This document shows, one piece after another, positions 34,101 through 45,349 of a stretch of 50,000 nucleotides of DNA (positions are counted from its first letter, which is position 1; each line of letters begins with the position of its first letter). The stretch comes from Glandiceps talaboti (taxonomy: Eukaryota > Hemichordata > Enteropneusta > Spengelidae), in NCBI RefSeq assembly GCF_964340395.1, contig NC_135560.1:13442598-13492597 (forward strand). The letters are read 5' to 3'. The translations under genes and the position numbers were made by a program. The notes beneath the pieces are model-generated. The model was not told the DNA's origin and ran no database searches. It saw only the letters and a program-made list of their open reading frames with translations.

Positions 34101-37100
34101 ACAAAGAGAGAGAAAATTAACATAGTATATACAGACAGTGAGTCAGAAGCCTGAAAAGAACAGGATTACTGTTCACAAACCTTCTAAGTACAGCATTCTG
34201 ATTAAAGCAGCTGTTGATAGGAAACATTCATAAAAATGTGACTGTTATATATTGTGGTCCAATGACAATAAAATAAATTAAAATCAAGAAGTAAATTTGA
34301 ACTGCTAGGTCATACGTCTGTACTAAGTGATTACTTCACAGTGCCTTACTATTGGTAGTGCCATTGCAGTGCAATACTGTGAATATTCTATTTTTGCATA
34401 CCACTGTGTATGAAGAAGGGCAATGTGATTGCTTTGTGTATACATGAAATTATGTGAATTCGCTGATGAATGTTTCATGAAAAATTTGCTGTTTTGGGTA
34501 TAGCTGCAGAGAACAGTATCACTAAATGCAAATACCCTAACTGGTGCACCACACCATCACCTATGTTTTAGAGTATAGCTGCAGAGAACACTGCGATTAG
34601 CACACATGCAAATATCCAAACTGGTGCCACACTATATTTATCACCCACGCGTCACCAATATTCTGTCGTGTTAGTTTTATTCAAAGCGTTGATCAGAACT
34701 ATGATATACCTACATATGTACTCAGTGTTGCAGCTCTAGGAATGTCTGAAATATATATCACAGCATGGGTACAATGAATATCAACTGAAGCATGTGTAAC
34801 TATCTCTCTCACATACAAATATCTATACTAGGGCTTTTAAAAGGCACATAAAAATGTCTTAAATCACATGCAGTTTATTTCAAACTGAAAAGTGAAATCT
34901 TTTGCTTGATTTAGCATTATATAGTGAGTTCTATCCAGAAAATATATATGTATATAATAAGTGGTATTTATTTTTGAAAATTTAGCACTAAAATTTGATC
35001 AGTGCGGGGCATAGACCGTTCATTATACTATTGGTGTTGTTGCTTGGATTTGGAACCCATTCAAGTAATGGGAGGGGGGGGGGGGGATCTGCACATCATA
35101 TTGCTATAAATATTTATCTTGTCAATTTATGCAGATATGAATTTCACCACCAGATATATCAATTGTAACCCAAATAACAGGGTCTCATTCATTCATTGCT
35201 AAAGCAGGATAAACTAGTTGAATGTACAAGGGATAGTTACGTCCTTGCCATATCTCTTGTAAGTCTCCACTCAGGCTGATCAGTTTTCTTTAAATATATA
35301 CCCTTATGTGGATGTTTGTTTTTACCAGGTTCCTGACCTAAATGTTCTTAGTTCTGTCAATACTTAAACCAGGTTAAGCAATTCTGCTGACATCCTGTAG
35401 TAACCTTTATGCTTACCCTGAACTGATCAGGGAAGGTCACATAACAGAATTGTGAATTTGTGGAATTTGGTGGACAGGATGAGGGTGGGGTTCACTTTAA
35501 CTATGTAGACGTGCTACTTGATTAAATGACAACTTGGCATATAAAAAATTGTTTCACACCGATTTTTCAAGTAATAGGCCATAATGATAAAATTGTTTTA
35601 TAAATTAAAAATCCAAATTAAAGGCAAGTATGTGTTATTTTTGATATTTCTATGATTTGTTATAGGTGCTTTCATTACTGAAACGGACATTGGTATTGGA
35701 ACTGTTGTCGGCTCTTTAGTCTTCAATCTTTTCATCATCATAGCCTGTTGTTGTTTCTTTGCTGGCCATGTAAGTCATTATCTTTTTTATTCACTAATAT
35801 TTAAAGGGGCACAAGCTGAGTTTCTACATATTTTGGCATAGTTTTTGCTGCGTAGCTAAAAGTTACTCACAGTATTATACTTACTGAAGCATACTTAACC
35901 ACCACTCGCAATTGACTCGGTGAACTTAAACCTGGTATCAAGATCATAACACATAAACAATCCGATGATGAAAATGTTCAGGGAATTCGTACTATGCAAT
36001 GAACTGTTCTAACCATGCCAGAAGAAAGACAACCACAATCGTGTAATAGAAGACTTGCATCAACATGAACAATTAATATATACTATATACTGGAATGCGG
36101 TTTTGTTTAAGTATTTTCACTTGGGTAATATACTTACAAACTTATCTTGTGGCACTAAATACATTACACTGTCACCACACTTGTACACCACACTATATTA
36201 CACTACATACTTAACACTTCACTACACTACACTACACTACACTGCACTGCACTGCACTACACTACACTACACTACACTACACTACACTACACTACACTAC
36301 ACTACACTGTACACTACTGTAACAATACATTACACTACACCACACTTCACTACACCACACCATGTCACTACACCACACTACACTATACTATTGTACACAT
36401 ATATATAGAAAAATTAAAAAATTCTGTTTTTTGCTCCTTTACAGATAGTACCTTTAACATGGTGGCCATTAGTACGAGACTGTACCGTATATTTGATTGG
36501 TATATTTGGATTGATTTGGGTTATGCATGACAACTTAGCAACTTGGTAAGTTGACCCCTGTATGACCTTCATATAAGTTAACGAAGAAATAACCTTTGAT
36601 CTATCTAGGTCTCTTGTATAACAAAAAAAAACTGTCACTGGGAATATTTCAACTTGTGTAATGTAGGGAAATATAGCTGGGTTGATTTTAAATATTAACT
36701 CTCTGACTTCTGGAAGAAAGGATGCGGTGCAGAAACTGACGTTTTCTAAAACCTTGAACCTTTCCACTCAGTATGTGCACTGTTTGATGCCTTTTATGTA
36801 CAAAAATCATGCAGTGCACCAAAGGTAGACATTGCAATTCAGTATCAAAGAAGATTTTGGAAGAACTAAAAAACAAGAGATTGTCAATAAATCTGTCTTT
36901 AATGCAGAGCAAAAGAATAGCTATGTCTGGGCCGCAAAGACAAATGTGTCTGGGTTAATGCGACTCGAGTCATGCTTGAATACATGAGTAAAGAACAAGC
37001 TGTACTAAGCCTTTCACATAGAACAAAGAGTACAATGGATATAGAAATAGAATTCACCCACTAACAAGCCACTTGAATAATGTCACCTTGAGTGACCCCT

Positions 37101-40100
37101 TTAGTTGTGAGACCAGTATCCTCAAACACTATTATAGCAAATTCACCTTCTGAATTATTCCATTCAACTTTACTCTACAAGGTCTTGTAGACCCAGGACA
37201 ATTCAGGTCTTAGACCTTATATGCATGTGCCATTAACCTTTATAGTTGATTTTCATGTGAAAGCGCTTTTGAGTTGTTGGGATGTGTTCTTTTTGTGTTA
37301 GATACTACCAGTAAATCAATCCAATAAATCAGAGAAATTGAATAAGTCGAGCCATAGATGTTGGAGAGAAATGTCTATGGTTGCTAATGTCTATGGTTGA
37401 GCATGTCTTGACAGAAATGCGGTTAAGTAAACCAAAGCGTGTGAACTCTATATGAACTCTCACTATCCTGTCTATTGGTCAACTTGGTGATCAGTTCAAA
37501 CCATGTGCTTTCATTTTGTCATACATGTTATAAGTCAGCCTTATGACAAGTTCTCAAGTTTCATGTATATCACTAACGTAGAGACACTGTTGAGACTGAC
37601 AGTTGCAATCAAAGTTCATCTCATAAAGTAAATTATTAAAAGTCTAATATTGCATTCATTATTTATAGCAGCATGATAACAGCTGGTATTTCAGTCAATA
37701 TTTTCTGTTTACCATGTGGTATCAACCATTTCAGTCAATATTTCCCTTTGACCACATGGCATCTGTGACCCTTTTTGTATGCAATTTCAGAGAGAAGAAT
37801 CATAAATTTTGGAGAGAATTTAGACAAGCTAGCGTACATTATCCAAGTACTTATGATTGTGTCTGTTTGTGATATTACTTTGGTTGACATGAATGTATAA
37901 CCTGAGCCACAATTTAATAGAGAGACTAATAAAAGAAACGATAATATTGAATATAAAAATGTACGACAGGGCTCGAAATTAAAAGTAGTCCCACGTCCAC
38001 AGACTACCAAATTTTACTATGGCGCTACCATAATTTGCAGCTGGTAGCCCACTCAGGCTACCACTAATTATGTGATGATTTAAAGGATGGAAGATTTACA
38101 AACATGAAAGTATTTTAATAACACACATATTTCTACATTGTTAGAGGTACATTTACTGTTCTATACTATTCCCACCAGGTCAGTCAAATAGAGAACTCAG
38201 AGTGTTTTCAATTCAGGAACATACATTATAGGACTATTGGTCACCATCCTTGGGCTACCACTTTCTGAAATTGGTAGCCCACTAAGACTACCAAAGAAAA
38301 AAGTTAATTTAGAGCCCTATATTGAAAAGTTATTTTAAAAACTTACTATTCATGTAGAGGTGATAGAATAAATGTTATATGCTTAATATATGTGGTATCA
38401 AGTTTCTTTGTCAACATCTACACACTTATGTCTATATAGAGCTTTCCAAAATTTTACAAAGGAAATTGAGCGTAATATAATATTCACGAAAGTTGATATG
38501 CAGGTGAAGATGTGAATATATGGTCGTATGTAAAGTGCACCTTTTTCTGCCAAATAATTCAGTGCAAATTTCTTTGTAACATTTATGCAATGTGACCATG
38601 ATGTTAAGGTCAGTGGATTAAAGGTGATTAGGAAACCTGATATGTTTGCGACAGTCTAGACAGACATCATGCTATAAATATAATCCATGCTGACTGACAT
38701 TCTTAAGATGGTTTGAACATGTCCGGTTTGATTGTTTCAACAAATAAGACTATAAAAGTGTGGCTATAACGTATAGCTACAGTGAAAGTACTGGAATGCT
38801 CAGTATTTGATTTTTTTTATGGCAACTTGGATGGTTTGAACATATGACCTGTACATTTGAATACACTAGCTACTAAGCAAAAGTGTGGATTGTATATAAG
38901 CAGAATTATATATGTAGTGATAAATCCAGCTGTAATTCTTGAATACGTTATTCATAATTTGTGTAGAATACATAACTGGTTGTAATTTAACAATTCAATT
39001 TGAAATATATTGGCGAAATTTTGCTCAGTTCTTAATCCGTCTTCCAAGAAATTGACAACAAACAGAAATATACCTGTCTATAACTTGCATTTTCCTTACT
39101 CAAATGTTTCGTAATGCTTTACTGAAATTGACCTTCCTTGCATACATTAGTCTGTCTGTAGTTGTAATATCAACCATTATACTCTTTTGTCTCTGCAAGT
39201 CAGATCTGTGATAAGCCTTTTGAAAGCCTGCATTAATAAATTACAAAAACGGACAGGCTGAAAAGTGTGTAGGTTATTGCAACCCTTTTGCACACAGGAA
39301 CATTAAGCAAGCTTATAGCTTGTAAGAGTGTGCAGCTTGTTGCAGTTAACCCTCTTGCACATTGGAAGATTAAGTAAGTTAATAGCTTGCAGGAGTGTGT
39401 ACCTAGCTAGCTGCAACCTTCTTTCCACACCCGAACATTAAGCAAGCTAATAGCTTGCAAAAGTGTACACCTAGCTGCAATGTTTTACATATACCCTCTC
39501 ACACTCACTAGATAATTAAACAAGCTATTAAAAGCTTGCAGAAGTGCACAGCTAGCTACAACCTTCTTGCACACAGCGATGAAACCCTCAATTTAATTAC
39601 CACAGGCTTGCAGGCAGAAAGAAAGATTTATTACTACCCCTATGTCTGTCCAGTCAGACAGACCGAATTTCAGCCTGGAATTCCTTCTATCTGATTGCAA
39701 ATCAACCAGAACAAGCAGACAGAAAGAAATCAACCCGATTTCTGACTGTGTTTCTGTCCCTTACTGCAGGCTTGTGGCAAATGTCATGCTGCAGGCTTGC
39801 ATCACATAGCGTTACATATTACCATTGACTAATTCCAAACACTAAATTGAGCATGGCTGTTTACAGCAACTCATGACAAATCAATTTGTCAATTTGTTCC
39901 CATATCAAACTTTAAATTTTATTTTATTTCTCAACAGGTATGAAAGTATGATATTATCTTTTGGCTATGTTTTTTATATCATCATATTATACTTCAATCC
40001 AAGACTCTCAAAAATGGCCATTGCATGGAGCGATGAAAGGAAACAGAAAAAGCTCGCTAAGCAAAAAAAGGAAGATAAAGCCCCTCTGATAAAGAGAAAT

Positions 40101-43100
40101 GGCACACCCAGTTATGGCACTATTCCTGATGGGGATGTTAGTAATCATTACACTGAACCCACTGAGCAGGAAGGTAAGGGTTGCCATAGTTTCTAGGTTT
40201 GTAAACTTACAGAAGACTTTTAAAAAAATTTAAATTTTTCAAAAATTTAGAATATTTGGTACATTTCATAGAAAGTTTGTTTTCAAGAGACACTAAGTTC
40301 TTATTTTCAGTAATGTTAGCTGTCTAAATAGTGATTCAAAAATTTCTTTTGTTTTTATGAACGGATACTGAACACTTCTGTATTTGGAGATTTGACTCTG
40401 GGAAAGTTAAGGTGTAGTTCAAGAAGTACCAGTGTATGTGATTGGTTTAGACCAACAAAGCATGTGATTGGTTTAAATCTGACCTGTCCTACAAAGTTCA
40501 AAAGAATGAAATGATAACAAATTTAATTTTCATGTCTTAAGATTTCAATAGCCGAACAGAATGTTGAAAACTATTAATGGCACAACTTCCTCGCTTTTTT
40601 CCAGAAACAAATTTGTCAATAACAATTGTTGACGGTGAATCTAACAAAGGGAAGGAGAATGGAGATCCTGTAAAACCAAATGGATACGGTAAATATCTTG
40701 AATGTCCTGCTCTGTGACTTTTAGTGAAACTCAAAAACAGATAGTCAAAATGTCAAATTTGCAAATCTAAAACTTTTCATACCTGTTTGATAAAAACCTA
40801 ATAACATAAAATGAAAATAAAAAGTTTCCAAAAAGTTCCTATATGTTTTTGACTTGCCTTTGTTGCTGTAATCGCTGAGTAGTGATTACACAGCATTCAA
40901 ACTCTCACAATCTCCAACAAATTTATAATCTGGTGACAATCTGTTAAAAGAGGAAAAGTATAAAACTTGCAAAAGAGTCAACATGTACATATTGAAATAT
41001 TTATCCATTGAAAAAGTTAAATTGAATAGAAGTTGTGGGCTGAGTGTAGCAAAAAAAATTAAATTTAAATGGGAAGAGTTATGCAAGGAATGATAAATGT
41101 TTGATATAAGAATATGAAATGAGATGAAAAATTGGCAAAATTTGCTTTAAATCATTTAATATTTCTACACACATAATAATATGTATTTCTTTGATATCTG
41201 CAGTACATCCAGGTGAAGATCACGATCCCTTTGAGAAATATGAGAATAGTCGGTTTGTACTGACACCTCCAAGTGGAATTATCCGTACCAGTCTGTATAT
41301 TGCCGGCTTGCCAATGATTTTCCTGATGTTCCTAACCATACCAGATTGTCGTTTCCGAAGATGGCGTTGGTGGTTTATAGTCACGTTCATTATGTCTACA
41401 GTGTGGATCGCCGGGTTGGCTTATATACTAGTATGGATGGTTGCTCTTATTGGTATGTATGACACATGTATATTAAGTAGCTTACTTTACAAGATCTACC
41501 AGAGCAATAATGTTACAAAATATACCACTGCAATAAATTTGTAAAATACATCAGAACAATAACTTTACAAAGTATACTAGAGCAATAACGTTACAAAATA
41601 TACCAGAACAATAATGTTACAAAATATATCAGAACAATAACGTTACAAAATATACCAGAACAATAATGTTACAAAATATATCAGAACAATAATGTTACAA
41701 AATATACCAGAACAATAATGTTACAAAATATATCAGAACAATAATGTTACAAAATATACCAGAACAATAATGTTACAAAATATATCAGAACAATAACGTT
41801 ACAAAATATACCAGAACAATAATGTTACAAAATATATCAGAACAATAACGTTACAAAATATACCAGAACAATAATGTTACAAAATATACCAGAACAATAA
41901 TGTTACAAAATATACCAGAACAATAAAATGTTACAAAATATATCAGAACAATAACGGTACAAAATATACCAGAACAATAAATTCAAAAAATATAATAGTA
42001 CCAGAAAAATAAATTTACAAAATATACCCTTAACAGGATTAAAATCTGACAATTTTGCTTACATTTTTTTTACAACCATACAATGAATAATGCAACTTTG
42101 AAGTATTAGAATTCATGTATTAAACTAATGTTTTGTTTTTCCAGGTGATACTTTTGGTATTCCGGATACTGTCATGGGTATAACATTCCTTGCTGCTGGA
42201 ACAAGTATACCGGATGCAATGGCTAGCTCTCTTGTAGCGAGGGACTGTAAGTTTTAATACAACATCATTTTCTTTATGACAATGAAAGTGAATGGCCAAC
42301 AATCTGTTATTGGCAATTAAACCAGTTCATTAGCTATTTGCAAAATATATCAGAAGAAAGTGTGGTGTACTTGGGGTATTTGCACAGGTACTCGCAGTGT
42401 TCTCTGTGGTTGTACTTTCACAAGTGTAGCAAGTGAATGTGGGTAAGAAAACACTAAAAGTATGAACATTACAAATACCCCTGAGTACCCACACTGGCAC
42501 TCGTGTGGCATGAGAATCTGTTGTTCTCAGTGTTCTGTTGCAAATTTCCGTAAAAATTACCCTTAATGATCACACACAAGTGTAAAGAATGGCTGCCTTC
42601 ATTTGCATATCATTTGCATGCATGTATTTAAGCAATAATGTTTTCGGTATTGCACTGCAGTGAAAATACCACCAGTATGCACATGCATCAGTACAAGTAA
42701 TCACTGGTAGATATGCAATAATATTGTCGATTATTTTAGCCATCCTCTACTTGACTATTATAGAGGCATTTTTGTACACATGCTGCTATCAGTTTCATAA
42801 TACTCTTATAGTGTCAATATATTTACTTTTAAAAAAGTTACTCCCATTTTACTGAGACTTTAGCTAATTTAGCAAAATGAAGATTAAGAATGATTTTATC
42901 TTCTTTTTTTTCAGATCTTGGAGATATGGCTATTTCTAATATCATTGGCAGCAATATCTTTGAGATCTATGTGTGCCTTGCCTTGTTGTGGTTCATCCGC
43001 AGTTTGATTACCGACATGAGCTCCATTCCAATCTACAGCTCGGGTTTGACTTTTACATCAATCATACTGATATTTACCGTGCTGTTTGCTTTCTCTGCTA

Positions 43101-43231
43101 TCCACCTGAATGGATGGAAACTTGACAAAAAGATGGGTGTTATTTGTACTATTATGTATGCTATCGTTATAACGTTCTCTATTCTATATGAATTGAATGT
43201 CTTCATGGATGTCAATCCTCCACCTTGTTGA
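25185..43231 (+). CDS. SLC24A: K+-dependent Na+/Ca2+ exchanger, SLC24 (NCKX) family, 10 exons, complete
   Basis: Exons: 25185-25428, 30663-30878, 32685-32768, 35666-35769, 36445-36545, 39938-40173, 40605-40688, 41204-41452, 42145-42246, 42915-43231. Every join is GT/AG and in frame, giving 578 aa. It extrudes Ca2+ (with K+) against Na+ at the plasma membrane. Visible: TM0 (about 41-64); an outside loop with glycosylation site Asn98 and the family block [15 protein letters not shown]; the alpha-1 repeat (161-205) with DVAGAT and SSAPE, Glu175; a cytoplasmic loop (about 272-365) with a Lys/Arg patch; the alpha-2 repeat (440-491) with [13 protein letters not shown], Asp463, and [10 protein letters not shown]. 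Glu490 stands where NCKX2 has Asp575. [17 protein letters not shown] and the NVF-VN-PPC end are closest to NCKX3/4 rather than NCKX1/2/5. The start could also be the ATG at 25215. The N-terminal exon is divergent and 5.2 kb from exon 2, so other first exons are possible. Confidence 0.95.
26338..26387. mobile_element. Miniature palindrome flanked by 9-bp direct repeats
   Basis: ATAGACCCTCCA and TGGAGGGTCTAT form a perfect 12-bp stem around an 8-nt loop (26346-26377). The 9-mer GTTGAAGTA lies on each side (26338-26346 and 26379-26387). This looks like the remnant, or minimal form, of an inverted-repeat transposon with its target duplication. Confidence 0.6.
26532..26562. repeat. (CATTCA)n microsatellite
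   Basis: About five hexamer units; the same hexamer family forms the longer tract at 48075-48172. Confidence 0.85.
26670..26830 (+). repeat. ~85-bp imperfect tandem duplication
   Basis: GGTGC(T/C)ACAA(C)CAAGAATTG ... ACCTTGAAGAAA ... GTCATTTCAATGTCAAAT occurs twice in direct order. Confidence 0.75.
29435..29480 (+). repeat. tRNA-like SINE fragment
   Basis: GTGGCTCAGTGGTCA resembles a pol III box A. A decayed box B-like ATCGAGTTTGCC follows about 15 bases later. No cloverleaf can be drawn, so it is not a tRNA gene. Confidence 0.35.
29690..30050 (+). repeat. ~50-57-bp degenerate minisatellite
   Basis: About six units share a core of GGGCTGGG-TATGAGTC followed by GGCAGACTTTG-like and a CATGATAT-like spacer; starts lie at about 29718, 29774, 29811, 29865, 29915 and 29967. 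The 108-codon minus frame across it is a by-product. Confidence 0.75.
30075..30145 (+). repeat. SINE-like fragment
   Basis: TTTATATAGCACCATATATC ... CATAGGTGCTTTACAGAAAG resembles the TTTATACAGCGCCTTT ... CTCAAGGCACTC segment of the element at 48675. Confidence 0.45.
30879..32684 (+). other. NCKX intron 2
   Basis: 1.8 kb containing one hAT-like MITE (31806-32104). The remainder is AT-rich with no exon. Confidence 0.85.
31806..32104 (+). mobile_element. hAT-like MITE, copy 1
   Basis: The ends are inverted: GGGCTTTGAAATTAAC on the left and GTTAATTTTGAGCCCTGG on the right. Internal GTAGTC/GTAGCC blocks, such as GTAGCCTGAGTGGGCTACCAG, are shared with the reverse-oriented copy at 37972-38326. 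CAGGGCTC-type termini are typical of hAT elements; the 8-bp target duplication is not clear here. Confidence 0.7.
32769..35665 (+). other. NCKX intron 3, between the two halves of the alpha-1 repeat
   Basis: 2.9 kb. A local duplication (34497-34655) and a poly-G run (35074-35086) are the only structures seen. The open frame that reads past the exon 3 donor to 33037 is intron read-through. Confidence 0.8.
34497..34655 (+). repeat. ~76-bp direct duplication
   Basis: GTATAGCTGCAGAGAACA ... ATGCAAATA-CC-AACTGGTG-CAC-AC occurs at about 34497 and 34573 in the same order. Confidence 0.75.
35770..36444 (+). other. NCKX intron 4
   Basis: 675 bp, its last third occupied by the CACTA pentanucleotide array. 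The array stops about 50 bp before the acceptor. Confidence 0.85.
36160..36390. repeat. (CACTA)n pentanucleotide array
   Basis: Almost pure from about 36219 to 36308, with degenerate flanks. A threonine/tyrosine/leucine-rich plus frame across it (36055-36408) is an artefact. Confidence 0.95.
37972..38326 (-). mobile_element. hAT-like MITE, copy 2 (inverted relative to copy 1)
   Basis: Begins CAGGGCTCGAAATTAA and ends GTTAATTTAGAGCCCT. Inside, GCTGGTAGCCCACTCAGGCT and GACTATTGGTCACCATCCTT are reverse complements of segments of the 31806-32104 copy. No coding capacity. Confidence 0.75.
39250..39600 (+). repeat. ~67-bp minisatellite, 4-5 units
   Basis: Units run AGCTTGCA-GAGTGTG-ACCTAGCTGCAACC-TCTTGCACAC--GAACATTAAGCAAGCTAAT. 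Starts are near 39319, 39386, 39454 and 39535 (spacing 67, 68 and 81). Confidence 0.85.
40174..41203 (+). other. NCKX introns 6 and 7 around the 84-bp exon 7
   Basis: Introns 40174-40604 and 40689-41203 flank exon 7. Exon 7 encodes part of the hydrophilic loop and is a multiple of three (84 bp, phase 1 both sides), so it could be skipped without breaking frame. A 24-bp duplication, ATGTGATTGGTTTA, sits at about 40436 and 40461. Nothing else seen. Confidence 0.7.
41453..42144 (+). other. NCKX intron 8
   Basis: 692 bp, mostly the 26-bp minisatellite. The array begins about 45 bp after the donor. Confidence 0.85.
41498..42030. repeat. 26-bp minisatellite with 52-bp higher-order period, ~20 units
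   Basis: The unit is TGTTACAAAATATACCAGAA plus CAATAA. Through the central part the sixth-from-core base alternates strictly, ATACCAG then ATATCAG, in successive units. The real period there is therefore a dimer. The first four and last three units are divergent. Confidence 0.95.
42247..42914 (+). other. NCKX intron 9
   Basis: 668 bp dividing the alpha-2 repeat between SSLVARD and LGDMA. A pair of related inverted blocks (GGGGTATTTGCACAGGTACTC and GAGTACCCACACTGGCAC, about 42374 and 42483) suggests a decayed foldback. No exon. Confidence 0.75.
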
Positions 43232-44015
43232 AAAATTGCTGATGATTTCACATCGTTTTCAGATTTACTTTCAGCATGGAATATTAATTTCTGATGGTTA
43301 TTGCTGTTTCTGAATCAATGCCTTTATTTGAAATAAGAATCCTAGCATTTGCTCTTTTTTTAAAAAAAAAAACAAAGTTGTCAGCCTACTCGCAAACAGA
43401 AAAATGCACTTCTCATAATTTTGAAAAAAATTAGTGAAGAGAAGAAACAAAATAAGCATGAAAACAGAAAGGAATTTTCACAACATGACGTGATGAAGTT
43501 TTGCATAAAATATTTGGTAATCATAAAAAAAAGTCACCAAAAATTCAGCTTGTTTTTGGTTTTGAATAGCAATAACTGTGATCCAATATGGAAAGATTGT
43601 AGTGTTTGTGTGTGTAGAAGTAACTAGAGTTGAATTTACGACAAGAAAATGTCAGTTTATTGTCTAAGTATACTATTGTGGGTGTTTAATGTCTTCAAAG
43701 ATTAATGCATTTGCTACCCTCAAAGACAATAATTCAAATGCAACAACTGAGACCCCTGTCCGGAGGTCAAACATCAGTGTCAAATTATTATTTGTGAAAG
43801 TGTGTTTTTCTGGGGGGGGGGGGGGGGATTTGGAAAGTTGTGAGACCATTGATAGTTGAACAGTACTTATTTTGTCAGATATGTTGAATGATACTTGACT
43901 CCAATTTTATACAGTAGTAGTAGAGTTACTTTATTGTAATCTAGTTTTTGAAGCGACTATATAGATTTCGTTCCATTCACTCAGACGTCATCAGTGTAAT
44001 GATGTTATGCTGTAT

Positions 44016-44047
44016 GATCAGGTGACCTCCTAGTGGAGTCACCTGAT
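44016..44047 (+). other. Hairpin in the NCKX 3' region
   Basis: ATCAGGTGA and TCACCTGAT form a 9-bp stem. After one bulged C, CTCC/GGAG adds four pairs around a TAGT loop. It could be an RNA element or a decayed palindrome; function unknown. Confidence 0.4.
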
Positions 44048-44675
44048 AGTTGACTATTGTAAATAGGTAAGAGATGGTGTCCACAGTCACCGTTGAGGGA
44101 TGGCTGGTGTTCTCTTAAATTTCAATGCATTCTCATATTTTCGTAGGCTATCGCATGAAATTAGTTGACGTTACTTGATTTACTTCAGATGTCATTTGAA
44201 CGCTTAGCAAAGTCTAAAATTTACACTGCAATGCCAGGAGAGATTGCAACTAATTAGTACATGAATACAAAAAAACATTTGAAAAGATTTTGAAATTAAA
44301 TTTTGCATTAATATCTGTCATATACTGTAAATATGTTGGAAAATCAGACACAACATATATCATTCTCTCATGTACCATATGACAGTCTTTCACCATCACC
44401 ATCACCATCACCACCACTTGGCCATCAACAACGACACCAAGCTTCACAGATATCAAATATCTAACGTGACTAGTGCTAGGCCAAAGTGGATCACATAATT
44501 CTGCACTCATCAAAAGCTGCCGAAAACATATCCTGGCTTGCATATTATAAACTTTTGTTAAAGTATATAGTCTGAACAATTATTGTTCCCTGGTAATGAT
44601 TCTCCATGTATTCATTCAGTTGATAAAAAAAAAACAATTTTCTGACAAGAATATCCATGTATCATAACTGTAACA

Positions 44676-44681
44676 AATAAA
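44676..44681 (+). terminator. Candidate NCKX polyadenylation signal
   Basis: AATAAA about 1.45 kb after the stop, followed by a T-rich stretch. It is the first well-placed canonical signal downstream of the coding region. Confidence 0.4.
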
Positions 44682-44781
44682 TTTGATTTTAATTGTTCAA
44701 CAAGAAGCCATAGTAATGGTGCCATGACATTAGAATGAAATCAACCAAAGGAAGGGCCAAATTGATTGGTGACCAAACAAA

Positions 44782-44937
44782 CCAGTACCTAGTCTTGCTG
44801 CTAGACATTTCGGGCCTTCTTTCCGATACCATAAGCGAACGAAGTTCGCAGTCATCCTCGATAGCAATGTTCGGTCTTGTGTCCGTATTGTATCGGAAGA
44901 ACATTCGAGGTCTAGCAAATAGACTAACCAGTACCCA
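44782..44937. mobile_element. ~155-bp foldback element
   Basis: ACCAGTACCTAGTCTTGCTG-CTAGAC-TTC-TTCCGATAC on the left is mirrored by GTATCGGAAGAACATTCGAG-GTCTAG-AGACTA-CCAGTACC on the right, about 48 bp per arm. No coding capacity. Confidence 0.7.
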
Positions 44938-45349
44938 GAGCATGCTGCCAAGTAGTCTGTAATGTACGACATTCCTGTCACACTGTCAGCTACCCCACTC
45001 ACATGTCTGTTTAGAAGCCTGATAGCGCTGAACAAACTGACTTCATTACAGTCTAGATGCCAAGCTGTCTGGATTTAGTGTTGAAACAAAAAAAACTGCA
45101 AATTAAATATTGATAATCAGAGAAGTAGGCTGACCATATTCAGAATAGTTTTGTCAGTCACTTTAATTCGTGCAAACCGTCGCCAGTGGATTATATAACA
45201 GACTGATATGAGCAGACTTGATTATTTTGTTTTGTTGCTACCAAAACTTATTTACATAGCAACCGTTGTCATGTTATTGTACTTATAGCAATGTATGTTA
45301 GATAACTATAATGAGGCTGTTGGTTTCATCAAATAGAAAATGACACTTC

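Larger units (their letters stand above)
36546..39937 (+). other. NCKX intron 5
   Basis: 3.4 kb. It contains the second hAT-like MITE (37972-38326), a 35-bp duplication (TTTCAGTCAATATTT, about 37689 and 37731) and a ~67-bp minisatellite (39250-39600). No exon seen. Confidence 0.8.
43232..44700 (+). other. Probable NCKX 3' UTR
   Basis: AT-rich sequence after the TGA (43229-43231). It contains a 16-base G run (43812-43827), a hairpin (44016-44047), a CAC/CAT trinucleotide patch (44390-44417) and a candidate AATAAA at 44676. No competing gene is seen. Confidence 0.5.

Noticed and set aside
36055-36408. Thr-Leu-His-Tyr-rich plus-strand protein
   Set aside because: Translation of the CACTA array inside an exchanger intron.
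44689-45035. Two overlapping minus-strand frames of 84 and 101 codons
   Set aside because: They lie across a foldback element, and no domain or initiation context supports them.
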